Below are positions 54,348 to 64,000 of a stretch of 64,000 nt of DNA, piece by piece; the stretch's first letter is position 1, and each line of letters starts with the position of its first letter. The DNA is from an uncultured Sphingomonadaceae bacterium (GTDB taxonomy: Bacteria > Pseudomonadota > Alphaproteobacteria > Sphingomonadales > Sphingomonadaceae). The translations under genes were made by a program, and so were the position numbers. The notes beneath the pieces were generated by a model, which saw only the letters and a list, made by a program, of their open reading frames with translations, did no database searches and had not been told where the DNA came from. The stretch spans positions 124,001 through 188,000 of the forward strand of contig CANNFX010000003.1 in assembly GCA_947504025.1 (NCBI GenBank), in the 5' to 3' direction.

Positions 54348-55141
54348 GGGGCGTGGTTATTGCCGCATTGGTTCTCGCCCTGTCCGCTTGCGAGCAACCT
54401 GCAGGTGAAGCGGTATCTCGCGTTGAACTTGGCGAAGATGGTAAGAGCGGGACCACTGTCCTATCCGATTGCGCAACGGCTGAATTCGAGGGCAGTTCGT
54501 TGACCCACTGCATCGCTGATCCGGCGAAACACCGCATAACCACTTCATTGGGCCCAAAGAATGGCAAACCTTTTCGTAGCCTGGCCAATCTAGCCGGAGG
54601 CCGTGCGGCTGATGCACCGCTCGTCGCATTCGCGGTGAATGGCGGTATGTATGATGATGAAGGCCAGCCAATTGGCTATTACGTCGAGCGAGGCGAGCGT
54701 CTTAAGAAGCTCAATCGCAACGAAGGCGGCGGGAACTTCCACATGCTGCCCAACGGCGTGTTTTTCGGGACCGGAACAGAATGGGAAATCAGAACCGCCG
54801 AAGACTTTTATAACAATGTCAGTGACAGACCTCGCTTCGGCACTCAATCTGGCCCGATGCTGGTTATCAATGGTAAATTGCATCCAGATATTTCTGATGA
54901 TGGTGAATCTAAGAAAGTCCGCAATGCCGTCGGAATTGATGACGCTGGTCGTGCGCACTTTGTGACGAGCGGTGGCAGTTTGTCCTTCGGGCGCCTGGCC
55001 CGCTTTTACCGCGATGAATTAAAAGTCACCAACGCGTTGTTCCTAGACGGCACTGTGTCTTCACTCTGGGATCCAGCAACCGGCCGGCTCGACAACGGTT
55101 TCCCGCTCGGGCCAATGATCGTGGTGGAAAAGGAGGACTGA
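54344..55141 (+). CDS. DUF2233 phosphodiester glycosidase-type lipoprotein
   Basis: A 265-residue protein with a lipoprotein signal (ALVLALSACEQ, Cys near residue 16). The remainder matches the DUF2233/NAGPA-type domain: AVNGGMYDDEGQPIGYY, NGVFFGTGTEW, RFGTQSGPMLVINGKLHP and FLDGTVSSLWDP. Members include phosphodiester glycosidases acting on sugar-phosphate linkages; the substrate here is unknown. It sits between trpE and pip with a 4-nt overlap on the left, so it is inside the trp transcription unit without obvious role in tryptophan synthesis. Confidence 0.85.
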   Translation: MRGVVIAALVLALSACEQPAGEAVSRVELGEDGKSGTTVLSDCATAEFEGSSLTHCIADPAKHRITTSLGPKNGKPFRSLANLAGGRAADAPLVAFAVNGGMYDDEGQPIGYYVERGERLKKLNRNEGGGNFHMLPNGVFFGTGTEWEIRTAEDFYNNVSDRPRFGTQSGPMLVINGKLHPDISDDGESKKVRNAVGIDDAGRAHFVTSGGSLSFGRLARFYRDELKVTNALFLDGTVSSLWDPATGRLDNGFPLGPMIVVEKED

Positions 55142-55145
55142 ATTT

Positions 55146-56105
55146 ATGGGCTACGAACGCACATTATACCCACCGATTGAGCCCTATGAACACGGCATGC
55201 TCGATGTTGGCGCCGGCCACGTGATTTACTGGGAGCGTTGCGGAACGCCTGGAGCCAAACCAGTAGTGTTCTTACATGGTGGGCCCGGCGCGGGTTGCAG
55301 CCCGATGCAGCGACGGCAATTTGACCCGGAGCTTTATGATATTTTGCTCTTTGATCAGCGCGGCTGCGGGCGATCAACCCCGCTAGCCTGCCTGGAGAAT
55401 AACACCACATGGGATATCGTAGCCGACATGGAGAGGCTGCGCGAGATGTGCGGCCACAGAAGATGGCAAGTGTTCGGTGGGAGTTGGGGCTCTACGCTCG
55501 GCCTTGCCTACGCCCAATCTCATCCCGATCGTGTCACGGAGTTGATTCTGCGCGGAATATTCTTGTCGCAGCAAAGCGAACTGGACTGGTTGACCAAGTT
55601 TGGAGCCAGCGAGTTCTATCCCGACGGCTGGGATAAGTTCAGTGGCCTGATTCCAGAGAGTGAGCGGGATGATCTTATGGGGGCATATCACCGCCGTCTG
55701 ACGGGTGATTCCATTGAGGTGCAGGAAGTTGCAGCAGCGGCCTGGAATCGCTGGGAGTGCCAAACTTTGACCCTCTTACCTGACGACGCGATGGTGCAAG
55801 AATGTGCAACCGGGGCAAATTCGGTAGCCAACGCACGGATCGAAGCACATTACTTTACGCATTCATGCTTTCTCGAGGAATCTCAGCTTCTCAAGAACGC
55901 ACACCGGCTGAAGAAAATCCCTGGCGTTATTGTCCAAGGCAGACACGACTGTTGTACCCCTCCGGCCGCGGCATGGGCGCTTAAACAATCATGGCCAGAA
56001 GCGGAATTGCAAATAGTCCCCGACGGCGGTCATCTATTTACCGAACCAGGTATCACTGACGGCCTGATCCGCGCGAGCGACCGCTTCGCAGGCAAGAATT
56101 GCTAA
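55146..56105 (+). CDS. pip: Proline iminopeptidase
   Basis: A 319-residue alpha/beta hydrolase that releases N-terminal proline from peptides. The oxyanion loop HGGPGAG, nucleophile Ser in FGGSWGSTLGLAYAQ, Asp in GRHDCCTPP and His in PDGGHLF are visible. Length is normal for the family. It starts 4 nt after the DUF2233 gene and ends 57 nt before trpG, so it is part of the same run. Confidence 0.93.
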   Translation: MGYERTLYPPIEPYEHGMLDVGAGHVIYWERCGTPGAKPVVFLHGGPGAGCSPMQRRQFDPELYDILLFDQRGCGRSTPLACLENNTTWDIVADMERLREMCGHRRWQVFGGSWGSTLGLAYAQSHPDRVTELILRGIFLSQQSELDWLTKFGASEFYPDGWDKFSGLIPESERDDLMGAYHRRLTGDSIEVQEVAAAAWNRWECQTLTLLPDDAMVQECATGANSVANARIEAHYFTHSCFLEESQLLKNAHRLKKIPGVIVQGRHDCCTPPAAAWALKQSWPEAELQIVPDGGHLFTEPGITDGLIRASDRFAGKNC

Positions 56106-56162
56106 CGGTGCTGTCCATTTTCCTCGCTTGATTGTCAGCAAGAGTCAGGCAAAGGCCTCCAC

Positions 56163-56747
56163 ATGATCCTCGTCATCGACAATTATGACAGCTTCACCTT
56201 TAATCTAGTCCACTATCTGATGGAGCTGGGTGCTGACGTGCAAGTTGAGCGCAACGATGCGCTAACAGCGGCAGAAGCGGTTGCGAGCGGAGCTCAGGGC
56301 ATTCTCATCTCCCCGGGTCCTTGTACTCCCAACGACGCCGGTATCTCACTCGATCTAGTAAGTGCTTGTGCAGATGCAGAGCGCCCTCTGCTAGGGGTGT
56401 GCCTTGGCCATCAGGCGATCGGCCAGCACTTCGGCGGAACGGTGGTTCGTGGCGGGCTGATGCATGGTAAGACGTCACCAGTTACACACAATAATACGGG
56501 AGTGTTTGCAGACATCCCGTCGCCTTTCACAGCAACGCGCTACCACTCGCTGATAGTCGAGGATGTCGGTGATGAATTGCAAGTCAACGCAACTGCGGAT
56601 GACACCTATGTCATGGGCTTCCGGCACCGAAGTCTCCCCATCCACGGTGTCCAATTCCATCCTGAAAGCATCGCCACCGAATATGGCCACGAACTGCTCG
56701 GCAATTTCCTCAAGATATGCGGCATTGAAGTGAAAGGCCGGACATGA
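56163..56747 (+). CDS. trpG: Anthranilate synthase component II (glutamine amidotransferase)
   Basis: A 194-residue class I amidotransferase that feeds ammonia to TrpE. Catalytic Cys is in [11 protein letters not shown] and the His-Glu pair in [32 protein letters not shown] and [11 protein letters not shown] are family signatures. A para-aminobenzoate role (PabA) cannot be excluded, since many bacteria share one subunit. Its ATG overlap with trpD, and trpE upstream, support TrpG. Confidence 0.95.
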   Translation: MILVIDNYDSFTFNLVHYLMELGADVQVERNDALTAAEAVASGAQGILISPGPCTPNDAGISLDLVSACADAERPLLGVCLGHQAIGQHFGGTVVRGGLMHGKTSPVTHNNTGVFADIPSPFTATRYHSLIVEDVGDELQVNATADDTYVMGFRHRSLPIHGVQFHPESIATEYGHELLGNFLKICGIEVKGRT

Positions 56748-57736
56748 GCACCCTTCCCCCAATTGATGCCCATTTGAACGCTTCTGAGGCTGAGGAGGCA
56801 TTTGGCCGGCTGCTTGATGGTGACGTGTCGGAAAGTGAAATCGAGCGGTTTCTGATTGATTTGTCGTCCCGCGGTGAGACCGAAGACGAAATTGCTGGTG
56901 CGGCGCGAGCCTTGAGGGCTCGCTTGATACCCATCAAAGCGCCGAAAAATGCCATCGATGTATGTGGCACAGGTGGTGATGGACATCACACGCTCAACGT
57001 CTCGACCGCAGTGAGCCTGGTGGTCGCTGCTTGCGGCGTTCCAGTTGCAAAGCACGGAAACCGGGCCGCTTCCTCAAAAGCTGGAGCGGCTGACACATTG
57101 GAGGCGTTAGGGCTCGATATGGATGCGGCAGGCCGCACTGCTGAACAAACCCTCCATGATCTTGGTATTTGCTTCCTGTTTGCGAAGAACCATCATCCGG
57201 CGATGGGGCGCATCCAACCTATCCGTCAGCGGATAGGTAAGCGGACAATTTTCAATCTCATGGGGCCGCTATCGAACCCAGCTCTTGTGCAGAACCAGCT
57301 GATAGGCATCGCACGCCCAGCCTATGTTCCAATTTATGCAGGCGCGATGGCGCGACTTGGTACGGGGCGCACACTGATTGTGTCGGGTGATGAAGGTTTG
57401 GATGAACTCAGCCTAGCAGGCGGCAATGAAATGGCCGATGTCACTGGCGATGATTTCGAGATGAAGCGCATTGACGCTGCAGACATTGGCCTGCCCCATG
57501 CTCCAGTGGAAGCCATCAGAGGCGGCGATGCAGCGCATAATGCCGCCGCCCTACGCGCTCTGTTGCAGGGTGCGCCGGGGCCATACCGTGATGCGGTGTT
57601 GTTCAACTCGGCTGCATCTTTGCTGGTCGCTGGCGAGGTGAATAGTTGGACGGACGGAGTTGAGGAGGCTTCAGAGGCACTTGATAAAGGCCTTGCCAAT
57701 ACGTTGCTCGATTGTTGGATCGCTTCGGTGAAATGA
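56744..57736 (+). CDS. trpD: Anthranilate phosphoribosyltransferase
   Basis: A 330-residue enzyme joining anthranilate to PRPP. The PRPP-binding glycine-rich loop is in [20 protein letters not shown], with [21 protein letters not shown] and the later LMGPLSNPA. Length is normal. ATG 56744 overlaps the trpG stop by 4 nt, and the stop overlaps the trpC start by 4 nt. Confidence 0.96.
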   Translation: MSTLPPIDAHLNASEAEEAFGRLLDGDVSESEIERFLIDLSSRGETEDEIAGAARALRARLIPIKAPKNAIDVCGTGGDGHHTLNVSTAVSLVVAACGVPVAKHGNRAASSKAGAADTLEALGLDMDAAGRTAEQTLHDLGICFLFAKNHHPAMGRIQPIRQRIGKRTIFNLMGPLSNPALVQNQLIGIARPAYVPIYAGAMARLGTGRTLIVSGDEGLDELSLAGGNEMADVTGDDFEMKRIDAADIGLPHAPVEAIRGGDAAHNAAALRALLQGAPGPYRDAVLFNSAASLLVAGEVNSWTDGVEEASEALDKGLANTLLDCWIASVK

Positions 57737-58518
57737 ATAAACTCGATGAAATTTGTGCCACAAAGCGTAACGAAGTTGCGGCACGCAAGGCCGTAAGATC
57801 ATTTGAGGAGCTTGAAAGGCTCTCTAATGAGCAATCTGCGCCCCGTGGATTTCGAGCCGCGTTGGAGGCGAAATCTGCAAATGGCTTCGGTCTTATTGCA
57901 GAAGTCAAGAAAGCCTCTCCGTCCAAAGGGCTAATTCGCAATGATTTCCAGCCAGCTAGCCATGCAAAGGCTTACGAGGCCGGCGGTGCTGCCTGCTTGT
58001 CGGTACTGACCGATGCGCCTTACTTTCAGGGGCACGAGGATTTTCTAATTGAAGCACGCAAGGCATGCGCCCTTCCTGTGCTCCGCAAAGACTTCATGGT
58101 CGATCCTTGGCAAGTGATGGAAGCCCGCTCTATCGGGGCCGATGCAATCCTGATTATCGTCGCCGCGCTGGACGACGCTCAAATGTCGGAAATCGAAGCG
58201 GTCTCAATTGAGTTGGGTATGGATGTGCTTGTCGAAGTACACAACGAGGCCGAGCTCGAACGCGCCGTTGCGCTCAAATCACGTTTGATTGGCGTCAACA
58301 ACCGTGACCTAAAGCGCTTCGTTACCGATCTAGGCGTAACAGAGCGGCTTGCCCCGCTTGCGCCGGAGGGGACCTTGTTAATCGGTGAAAGTGGCATCTC
58401 CACCCATGATGATCTAGAACGCCTTGCCCGCAGTGATGTTCGTTGCTTTCTCGTTGGAGAAAGCCTGATGCGCAATGATGACGTCATGACTGCAACACGG
58501 AGTTTACTCGGAAAATGA
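57733..58518 (+). CDS. trpC: Indole-3-glycerol phosphate synthase
   Basis: A 261-residue TIM-barrel enzyme. Catalytic Glu and Lys are in [15 protein letters not shown] and [26 protein letters not shown] and [16 protein letters not shown] complete the barrel. Start is ATG 57733, overlapping the trpD stop as ATGA. The frame extends to 57712 within trpD without reason to use it. It is a single-function enzyme, not fused to TrpF. Confidence 0.96.
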   Translation: MNKLDEICATKRNEVAARKAVRSFEELERLSNEQSAPRGFRAALEAKSANGFGLIAEVKKASPSKGLIRNDFQPASHAKAYEAGGAACLSVLTDAPYFQGHEDFLIEARKACALPVLRKDFMVDPWQVMEARSIGADAILIIVAALDDAQMSEIEAVSIELGMDVLVEVHNEAELERAVALKSRLIGVNNRDLKRFVTDLGVTERLAPLAPEGTLLIGESGISTHDDLERLARSDVRCFLVGESLMRNDDVMTATRSLLGK

Positions 58519-58988
58519 GTAAGTTAAGCCACCTTGATGAAGCCGGTAATGCCCACATGGTTGACGTCGGTGATAAGGCGGTCACTCGGCGTGAAGCCGT
58601 TGCGACCGGTCATATCAGCATGTCGGCAGAAGCTATCGCAGCTATCCGTAATGGCAGCGCCCCTAAAGGGGATGTAATTGCCGCAGCACGGATTGCCGGG
58701 ATCATGGCCGCTAAGAGGACCAGTGAGCTAATTCCGCTGTGCCACCCCCTTGCGCTAGATTCTGTCACAATTGACTTCGAATTGCTGACGGATGGTGTTG
58801 GCGTGAAAGCAACAGCAAGTCTTTCAGGAAAAACGGGGATAGAAATGGAAGCTTTAACAGCTGCTTCTATTTCACTCCTTACAATCTACGACATGGTGAA
58901 GTCAGTAGATAAGGCGATGGTGATCGATGCTGTAAAGCTAGCATCGAAGACTGGTGGAAAATCGGGCGACTGGCTCGCTCCGGAATGA
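58515..58988 (+). CDS. moaC: Cyclic pyranopterin monophosphate synthase
   Basis: A 157-residue enzyme of molybdenum cofactor synthesis acting after MoaA. Family stretches: [62 protein letters not shown]. Length is normal. It overlaps trpC and moeA by 4 nt each, so the tryptophan and molybdopterin genes form one run. The trpC-moaC-moeA order is common in alphaproteobacteria. Confidence 0.95.
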   Translation: MSKLSHLDEAGNAHMVDVGDKAVTRREAVATGHISMSAEAIAAIRNGSAPKGDVIAAARIAGIMAAKRTSELIPLCHPLALDSVTIDFELLTDGVGVKATASLSGKTGIEMEALTAASISLLTIYDMVKSVDKAMVIDAVKLASKTGGKSGDWLAPE

Positions 58989-60175
58989 ACCCGTTGCTGC
59001 CTTTCGACGAAGCGCAGCGGCGGCTCATCGATCTTGCGAACCCACTTGAAGTGGTGTCAAAAAATGCCTCCGATGCTGTCGGACACTATCTGGCAGAACC
59101 AGTTGTTGCACACAGAACGCAGCCGGCCGCTGACCTGTCGGCAATGGATGGTTATGCACTAAGTGGCGACGAGCCATGGCAATTGGTCGGAGAAAGCCGC
59201 GCGGGGCATCCCTTCACGGGCTCCTTGGCTCTCGGTCAAGCTATCCGCATCTCTACCGGAGCGCTGATGCCGAGTGGCTCAGATAGGGTGCTGATACAGG
59301 AAAATGCCAATCTAAACGGAGACGTATTGATAGCATCAGAAGGCCAGCCTTTGATCGGTCGTCACATTCGTCGCAAGGGGTTTGACTTCAATCAAGGTGA
59401 CCAGTTGCTCAGTTCAAATTTGAAATTTGGTCCGGCACAGTTAGCGCTCACTCTTGCTTCTGGTGTCACCTCTCTTAAAGTTCACCGCAGACCACGCCTT
59501 ACGATTATCGATAGCGGTGACGAACTCAGTTCCGATCCCAGGGCATGCTCACCGCACCAAATTCCGGCCAGCAACGGGGCAATGATCGCTGCTATGACAA
59601 CCGGTTTGGTCAGCAAGATCGAGCGGATCGGTCCCGTCGCCGATAATTTACAAAACCTGGAACAGTCCTTTGACCGAGCAGAACAAGCCGACGTTATTGT
59701 AACAAGCGGTGGGGCATCTGTTGGAAATCATGATCTCATTCGGCCCGCACTTGAATCTTGGGGGGCGAAGATCACATTCTGGCGGATAGCTATGCGGCCG
59801 GGAAAGCCCCTCCTAGTGGCACAACATGGGAAACAGATAATTCTGGGCCTGCCAGGCAATCCTGTGTCGAGCTTTGTCACCGCCCATTTTTTCTTATTGC
59901 CACTGCTCCGAGCGCTTTCAGGCGCTGCAAATCCGTTTCCAAGGCCAATACAGGCATGCCTCGGGGCGCATTTGAAAGCAGGTGGGCCCAGGCTTCACTT
60001 CGTCCGTGCGACATACGAAAATGGCAGCGTTACACCGATTGAAGAGCAGGATAGCAGCGCTCTTACTGCTCTATCCCAAGCCAATGCACTGATCGAACGG
60101 CCGATAGATTGCCCACCTGGCGCAATAGGTGATCCGGTGAAGGTGTATCCGATCCAAAATGGCGGAGTTGCTTGA
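58985..60175 (+). CDS. moeA: Molybdopterin molybdotransferase
   Basis: A 396-residue enzyme that inserts molybdenum into molybdopterin-AMP. Visible stretches: [85 protein letters not shown]. The domain order matches MoeA/gephyrin E. Start ATG overlaps the moaC stop. It ends the run; lexA follows after 121 nt. Confidence 0.95.
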   Translation: MNPLLPFDEAQRRLIDLANPLEVVSKNASDAVGHYLAEPVVAHRTQPAADLSAMDGYALSGDEPWQLVGESRAGHPFTGSLALGQAIRISTGALMPSGSDRVLIQENANLNGDVLIASEGQPLIGRHIRRKGFDFNQGDQLLSSNLKFGPAQLALTLASGVTSLKVHRRPRLTIIDSGDELSSDPRACSPHQIPASNGAMIAAMTTGLVSKIERIGPVADNLQNLEQSFDRAEQADVIVTSGGASVGNHDLIRPALESWGAKITFWRIAMRPGKPLLVAQHGKQIILGLPGNPVSSFVTAHFFLLPLLRALSGAANPFPRPIQACLGAHLKAGGPRLHFVRATYENGSVTPIEEQDSSALTALSQANALIERPIDCPPGAIGDPVKVYPIQNGGVA

Positions 60176-60199
60176 CTCACGGCCCAGTGTTGCTTAATT

Positions 60200-60214
60200 G
60201 TTCCTCATTCGTTC
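60200..60214 (+). promoter_or_regulatory. LexA operator (SOS box), GTTC-N7-GTTC
   Basis: GTTC at 60200-60203 and GTTC at 60211-60214 are spaced by 7 nt, the direct repeat recognised by alphaproteobacterial LexA. It lies 83 nt before the lexA ATG, consistent with autoregulation. The -35/-10 pair TTGGTT/TAATAA (60231-60258) is a possible promoter, but it would place the box upstream of it. Confidence 0.8.
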
Positions 60215-60233
60215 ACCGACTGGGCCACTTTTG

Positions 60234-60248
60234 GTTCAGGCTTGGAAC
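60234..60248 (+). promoter_or_regulatory. GTTC-N7-GAAC inverted half-site pair
   Basis: Twenty nt after the SOS box, GTTC (60234-60237) and GAAC (60245-60248) form an inverted repeat with the same 7-nt spacer. It overlaps the best -35 candidate. It could be a secondary LexA contact or chance; alphaproteobacterial LexA normally reads direct repeats. Confidence 0.35.
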
Positions 60249-60296
60249 ATTGTAATAAAGCAACGCCATCCGGGGTAATCAGGGAGTGACCCGAAA

Positions 60297-60986
60297 ATGC
60301 TGACTGCCAAACAGCACGAATTAATCCGTTTCATTCAAGCTCGGCTAGAAGAAACAGGTATTTCCCCCTCCTTCGAAGAGATGAAGGAGGCGCTCGATCT
60401 CAAATCAAAATCTGGCGTTCATCGCCTTATCTCGGCTCTTGAGGAGCGAGGCTTTATTCGTCGTCTTCCCAACCGTGCACGCGCCTTGGAAGTGCTTAAG
60501 CAACCTGAGGACGTTGGCCCTGCTGTGGTCCGGACTACCCCTGCAAATGATGTGCTGCCGTCTACGATGCAAGCGCCTGCCACCAGGCCGGAACCCGCGA
60601 ATGATGTGATAGAAATCCCGCTGCATGGTAGGATCGCTGCTGGCGCTCCAATCGAAGCATTTGAAGATCATTCCACCCTGCCCGTACCCGCCGCTCTGCT
60701 TGGAGCTGGGGAACATTATGCGTTGGAAGTATCCGGCGATTCGATGATCGAAGCAGGTATTTTTGACGGTGACTTTGCACTCGTGAAACGCACCAATACG
60801 GCGCGTGACGGTGAAATCGTTGTTGCTCTGGTTGATAGTTCAGAAGCGACACTGAAATATCTCCGCAAGGAAAGCGGGAAGATCATTTTGGATCCCGCCA
60901 ATGCTTCTTACGAGGCCCAGGTCTATAATCCCAATCAGGTTGAAGTTCAGGGCAAGCTTGCGGGACTTCTGCGACGCTACCATTAA
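60297..60986 (+). CDS. lexA: SOS repressor LexA
   Basis: A 229-residue repressor. The N-terminal winged helix ([20 protein letters not shown] and [20 protein letters not shown]) binds DNA. A long linker (about 65-105) explains the length above the E. coli 202. The C-terminal peptidase has the cleavage site Ala115-Gly116 (GRIAAGAP), Ser149 in SGDSM and Lys164 in ALVKR. AGGGAG lies 10 nt before ATG 60297. An SOS box lies upstream. The comEC gene converges 21 nt after its stop. Confidence 0.96.
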   Translation: MLTAKQHELIRFIQARLEETGISPSFEEMKEALDLKSKSGVHRLISALEERGFIRRLPNRARALEVLKQPEDVGPAVVRTTPANDVLPSTMQAPATRPEPANDVIEIPLHGRIAAGAPIEAFEDHSTLPVPAALLGAGEHYALEVSGDSMIEAGIFDGDFALVKRTNTARDGEIVVALVDSSEATLKYLRKESGKIILDPANASYEAQVYNPNQVEVQGKLAGLLRRYH

Positions 60987-61007
60987 TTGGATGAATTTGG
61001 TGGCGAT

Positions 61008-63206
61008 CTAGCGAGCACCGCTATTTCTTCGGGGCTCCCAAGGCCGCCACCATCCATGCTTGCCCTGTTGATCAGCAACGCTATCGATACGTCCATCGGC
61101 CAGATAAATGGCCAGTCCTCCCTTTTGCCCCAGCAAATTGCGGTCTGCTTTGAGCCACTTAGGGCGGCAGCTACGTGGTAAAAAACGGTCTGCGATAACA
61201 ATATCGGCACGGTCGCAAGCTGCCGCCAACGCACGCTCCTCTACAAAGTCGGTACTACGGGCCATCAGGAGTGACCATCGGCGACCATCGCGCTGAATAG
61301 TCAGGCTGCAAAAGTCGCGGCTACATCGCGCGCCACGCCATCGATCCAGCGGAATTGTCTCTCCTGACATTCCGGCCATTTCCAGCAGGTTGTCACTCGC
61401 ATATGAACTGCGGCTGTCGCGGAGCATCAACAAGCGGTTACCCTCGCCCGCAATTCCGACGTGCCGCCCATCACTAGAAATGAGAACATCAGGAACCGGT
61501 GCGGTAGCGGCTAAAATGCCCGCGATGCCGGCAGGTATCAGACCCAGCAATCGTGTTGGGCCGCGCCAGAGCGCTAGCCAGAACCCACCAATCAGAAATA
61601 TTGCAAAAACGCTTCGCCCCATGTGTGGAGCTAGCTTCACTGCGCCGGGTTGATCGGCCGTGAAGTGTGCGATGCCTAGCATCAGATCGAGAGATTTGCC
61701 TACTAACCACCATGCCGGTGCACCCGCACCGATTAGGTCAAGCGCCAATGCGATGGCAATCAGCGGCATGGATATGAATGTAGTCAACGGAATTGCGACA
61801 ACGTTTGCGAGTGCTCCGTAAACGCCGGCTCTATGGAAGTGGAACAGCACGATCGGCATTAGCGCGATTTCGATAACAAAGCCGGTGATCAACAACATCA
61901 AAACCCTGCGACCTGTCCGGCTAGCCCAGCTCTCCTCTCGCGGTGCCAGAAAACGCTTCACTGGTGTACAATTATGCAATGCCACGATCGAAATCACCGC
62001 TGCAAAGCTCATCTGAAAGCTGGGCCCCACAAGAGATTCCGGCCATAAAATCAGCACAAACGTAGCTGCGACGGCCACCATGCGCAGCGAAAGCGGCTCA
62101 CGGCCCAGAGCCAGTGCTATCAGAACGAGCACCGCGCCAACGCAACTACGAATGGTTGGAACTTCAGCGCCAGTAAGCAACGTATATCCAATTCCCGCGA
62201 GTGCAGCCACGCCCGCTGCAACAAGGGGTAGGCGAACCCGCAAAGCCAGCCAAGGCCACAGGGCCAGCAAGGTGATGGCGAGAAAATACGCAGCCGCAAT
62301 CACGGCGCTTACGTGCAAACCACTGATCGAGAGTAGATGCGTCAAGCCAGCGTCGCGCATCGCCTCTTCGTCGGTCTCGCTTATCGATCCACGGTCCCCG
62401 CTGGCAAAAGCTGCGGCGATCGTGCCTGGAGAGCCGTCAAGATTGCTTCGCACATGGGCGGACAAGAAGCGTTGCAGTGGATCGAGTCCAGCGCCCGGCT
62501 TAGTGTTTGTTCGCACCTCAACTTCGCCCAGCACGCTACCAGTAGCTGCCAAGCCGGAGAACCAAGCGGTCCGGGAGAAGTCGTAGCCGCCCGGCAGCAT
62601 AGGCGGCGCCGGAGGCATCAACCTTGTCCTAAGGCGGATCGTCGCGCCTTCCCGAATGCCTTCAAGGTCGTTCTTGATCGGTAAATTGACGCGGATTTTT
62701 TGCGCCATGCCATTTTCTGGATTTCGCATCGCTAGGATCAATCTGACCCTGTCTCTCGATGGTTGCTCCTCGCGCTCGAGAACTTTGGCATCAAAGCGCT
62801 CAACCCGTGGATAATCGATCGGACTGGCTCCTACCATCTCCGAACGGGCCCAGATCAGTGCAGTGCCAGCTGCGATTACCAATCCCATGGCTGTGAGCGC
62901 TATGCGGAGCCTCGCTCGCCCGTCTTCGGCACGCCAGATTGCACTGGCCGCAATTGCAACCAGCAAGCCTGCCACAATCACTGCTAGCCACTGCCATGGT
63001 TCGCCAAAAGTGAACCACAAAGCTATCCCGCCAGCAAAGCCAACTGCTAGCCAAGGGCCGCTGTCGAATCCGGCGCGAGACAAGAAGTGCTCGGCATAGT
63101 CCCCGATACTAGACAAGCGGAGTTTGCTGCGCCAAGGCTGCTGCACTGCAGCATCTGCCCGCGTTTCTACTCCCCCTAGGGGCACCTGAACCGGTCCGGA
63201 TGCCAT
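61008..63206 (-). CDS. comEC: ComEC/Rec2 DNA uptake channel
   Basis: A 732-residue inner membrane protein that passes single-stranded DNA into the cytoplasm. The N-terminal DUF4131-like domain ([21 protein letters not shown] and onward) is followed by the Competence domain with [20 protein letters not shown] and later helices (about 300-560). The C-terminal part after about 570 corresponds to the metallo-beta-lactamase-like region but has no HxHxDH motif, so it is metal-free or degenerate. Start ATG 63206 avoids overlap with gltX; ATG 63236 is also in frame but would overlap it by 2 nt. The other competence genes are not in the window. Confidence 0.93.
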   Translation of the reverse strand: MASGPVQVPLGGVETRADAAVQQPWRSKLRLSSIGDYAEHFLSRAGFDSGPWLAVGFAGGIALWFTFGEPWQWLAVIVAGLLVAIAASAIWRAEDGRARLRIALTAMGLVIAAGTALIWARSEMVGASPIDYPRVERFDAKVLEREEQPSRDRVRLILAMRNPENGMAQKIRVNLPIKNDLEGIREGATIRLRTRLMPPAPPMLPGGYDFSRTAWFSGLAATGSVLGEVEVRTNTKPGAGLDPLQRFLSAHVRSNLDGSPGTIAAAFASGDRGSISETDEEAMRDAGLTHLLSISGLHVSAVIAAAYFLAITLLALWPWLALRVRLPLVAAGVAALAGIGYTLLTGAEVPTIRSCVGAVLVLIALALGREPLSLRMVAVAATFVLILWPESLVGPSFQMSFAAVISIVALHNCTPVKRFLAPREESWASRTGRRVLMLLITGFVIEIALMPIVLFHFHRAGVYGALANVVAIPLTTFISMPLIAIALALDLIGAGAPAWWLVGKSLDLMLGIAHFTADQPGAVKLAPHMGRSVFAIFLIGGFWLALWRGPTRLLGLIPAGIAGILAATAPVPDVLISSDGRHVGIAGEGNRLLMLRDSRSSYASDNLLEMAGMSGETIPLDRWRGARCSRDFCSLTIQRDGRRWSLLMARSTDFVEERALAAACDRADIVIADRFLPRSCRPKWLKADRNLLGQKGGLAIYLADGRIDSVADQQGKHGWWRPWEPRRNSGAR

Positions 63207-63234
63207 CAACCTATTGGAAAGTAACACAGACAAC

Positions 63235-64000
63235 ATGGCAAGCGATAACACGCAAATTGTCACCCGCTTTGCTCCGTCACCGACGGGCTTCCTGCATATT
63301 GGCGGCGCACGCACCGCACTATTCAATTGGCTGTTCGCCCGGCATCACGGCGGCAAGGCGCTGCTCCGTATCGAAGATACGGACAAGGCGCGCTCTACCC
63401 AGGAAGCCATCGACGCCATCCTCGATGGCTTGGAATGGCTAGGACTTGAGTATGACGAAGAACCCACATTCCAATCTGCACGCGCCGAACGCCATGCCGA
63501 AGTCGCACATAAGATGCTTGATGCCGGGTATGCCTATCGTTGCTATGCAACGACTGAAGAACTTGCGGAAATGCGTGATGCACAGCGTGCTGCCAAACAG
63601 CCGCTACGTTATGATGGCCGGTGGCGTGATCGCGACTCTGCCCAGGCACCTGAAGGCATGCCCTTCACCGTTCGGTTGAAGGTAACGAAGGATGGATCGA
63701 CTTCAATCAATGATCTCGTCCAGGGCGAAGTGACGGTCCAGAACGAAGAGATTGATGATTATATCATTCTGCGCGCCGACGGTTCGCCCACATATATGCT
63801 TGCCGCAGTTGTCGACGATCATGATATGGGTTGCACCCACATTATCCGGGGCGACGATCACCTCAACAACGCGTTTCGTCAGCTGCCAATCTATCGCGCA
63901 ATGGATCAGATCGAAGGTAGCTGGAGCGACCCGACTTACGCGCATATTCCGCTGATCCACGGTTCCGACGGTGCAAAATTGTCAAAGCGGCACGGCGCAT
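63235..64000 (+). CDS. gltX: Glutamyl-tRNA synthetase (5' part)
   Basis: The gene runs off the right edge; about 255 residues are present. The class I signature HIGG is in [20 protein letters not shown] and the KMSKS-type motif as KLSKRHG near the end of the visible part. [20 protein letters not shown] is a typical family stretch. The gene is divergent from comEC, with 28 nt between starts (63207-63234). It is the glutamate enzyme or one of two copies that some alphaproteobacteria carry; that cannot be told here. Confidence 0.95.
   Translation, partial: MASDNTQIVTRFAPSPTGFLHIGGARTALFNWLFARHHGGKALLRIEDTDKARSTQEAIDAILDGLEWLGLEYDEEPTFQSARAERHAEVAHKMLDAGYAYRCYATTEELAEMRDAQRAAKQPLRYDGRWRDRDSAQAPEGMPFTVRLKVTKDGSTSINDLVQGEVTVQNEEIDDYIILRADGSPTYMLAAVVDDHDMGCTHIIRGDDHLNNAFRQLPIYRAMDQIEGSWSDPTYAHIPLIHGSDGAKLSKRHGA

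Noticed and set aside
1..64000. CRISPR array, insertion sequence, prophage or toxin-antitoxin pair
   Set aside because: No regular spaced repeats, transposase, integrase or phage proteins, and no small gene pair of toxin-antitoxin type was seen; base composition is even across the window.

Overview
The window reads as ordinary chromosome of an aerobic alphaproteobacterium, most likely Sphingomonadales and probably Erythrobacteraceae. This rests on protein character and gene order, not on a database search. The markers are an ispD-ispF fusion, an Hfq made of two Sm domains in one chain, the dusB-ntrB-ntrC-ntrY-ntrX-hfq-hflX order, a PdhB with an N-terminal lipoyl domain, an alphaproteobacterial SOS box (GTTC-N7-GTTC) before lexA and a ROSE-type RNA thermometer before a small heat shock gene. 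GC content looks like the mid-50s by eye. I see no insertion sequence, prophage, integron, CRISPR array or plasmid-type gene; coding is dense and many genes share 4-nt ATGA or GTGA junctions.

Layout. 1-2.5 kb: end of the pyruvate dehydrogenase E2 gene, a hotdog thioesterase and lpdA, then tRNA-Ser(UGA). 2.8-11.3 kb: a small membrane protein, then a long plus-strand run of cell-wall genes (MltB-type transglycosylase, RlpA-like protein, DacA) leading into tmk, holB, metG, tatD, a metallo-hydrolase and a 58-residue membrane protein. 11.3-21.3 kb: mazG meets the minus-strand dusB-ntrBC-ntrYX-hfq-hflX nitrogen and RNA-chaperone operon. 21.4-28 kb: ispDF, a secreted protein and pncC face lipA-ratA; then carbonic anhydrase, a NYN-LOTUS protein and a large exported protein. 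28.3-35.2 kb: gyrA, a TauD-like dioxygenase, a YhhN protein, trmFO, an EF-hand protein and an NDUFAF6-like protein. 35.3-38.5 kb: three Tad-type pseudopilin genes. 38.6-41.5 kb: ftsB-pdhA-pdhB. 41.6-45.2 kb: hppD with a second VOC gene, a sulfotransferase-like/class IV aminotransferase-like pair and tRNA-Arg(CCU). 45.2-50.7 kb: DUF1178, nitrilase and glutaredoxin genes, hsp20, then tpiA-secG-pyrG. 50.9-60.2 kb: ppiD, then trpE-(DUF2233 lipoprotein)-(pip)-trpG-trpD-trpC-moaC-moeA. 60.3-64 kb: lexA, comEC and the start of gltX.

The genes cover pyruvate oxidation (PdhA, PdhB, E2, Lpd, with LipA supplying lipoate), nitrogen signalling, peptidoglycan remodelling and division (FtsB, RlpA, MltB, DacA), tryptophan and molybdopterin synthesis, and SOS control with DNA uptake. 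I found no wholly new system. The best second-look items are a complete RpoH promoter plus ROSE thermometer before hsp20 with a fully paired ribosome-binding site; the tandem Hfq; a class IV aminotransferase homologue with no lysine where the PLP Schiff-base lysine should be, encoded next to a sulfotransferase-like gene; a Met at the GyrA quinolone-pocket position; and two genes (hflX, trpE) whose real starts are unusual.
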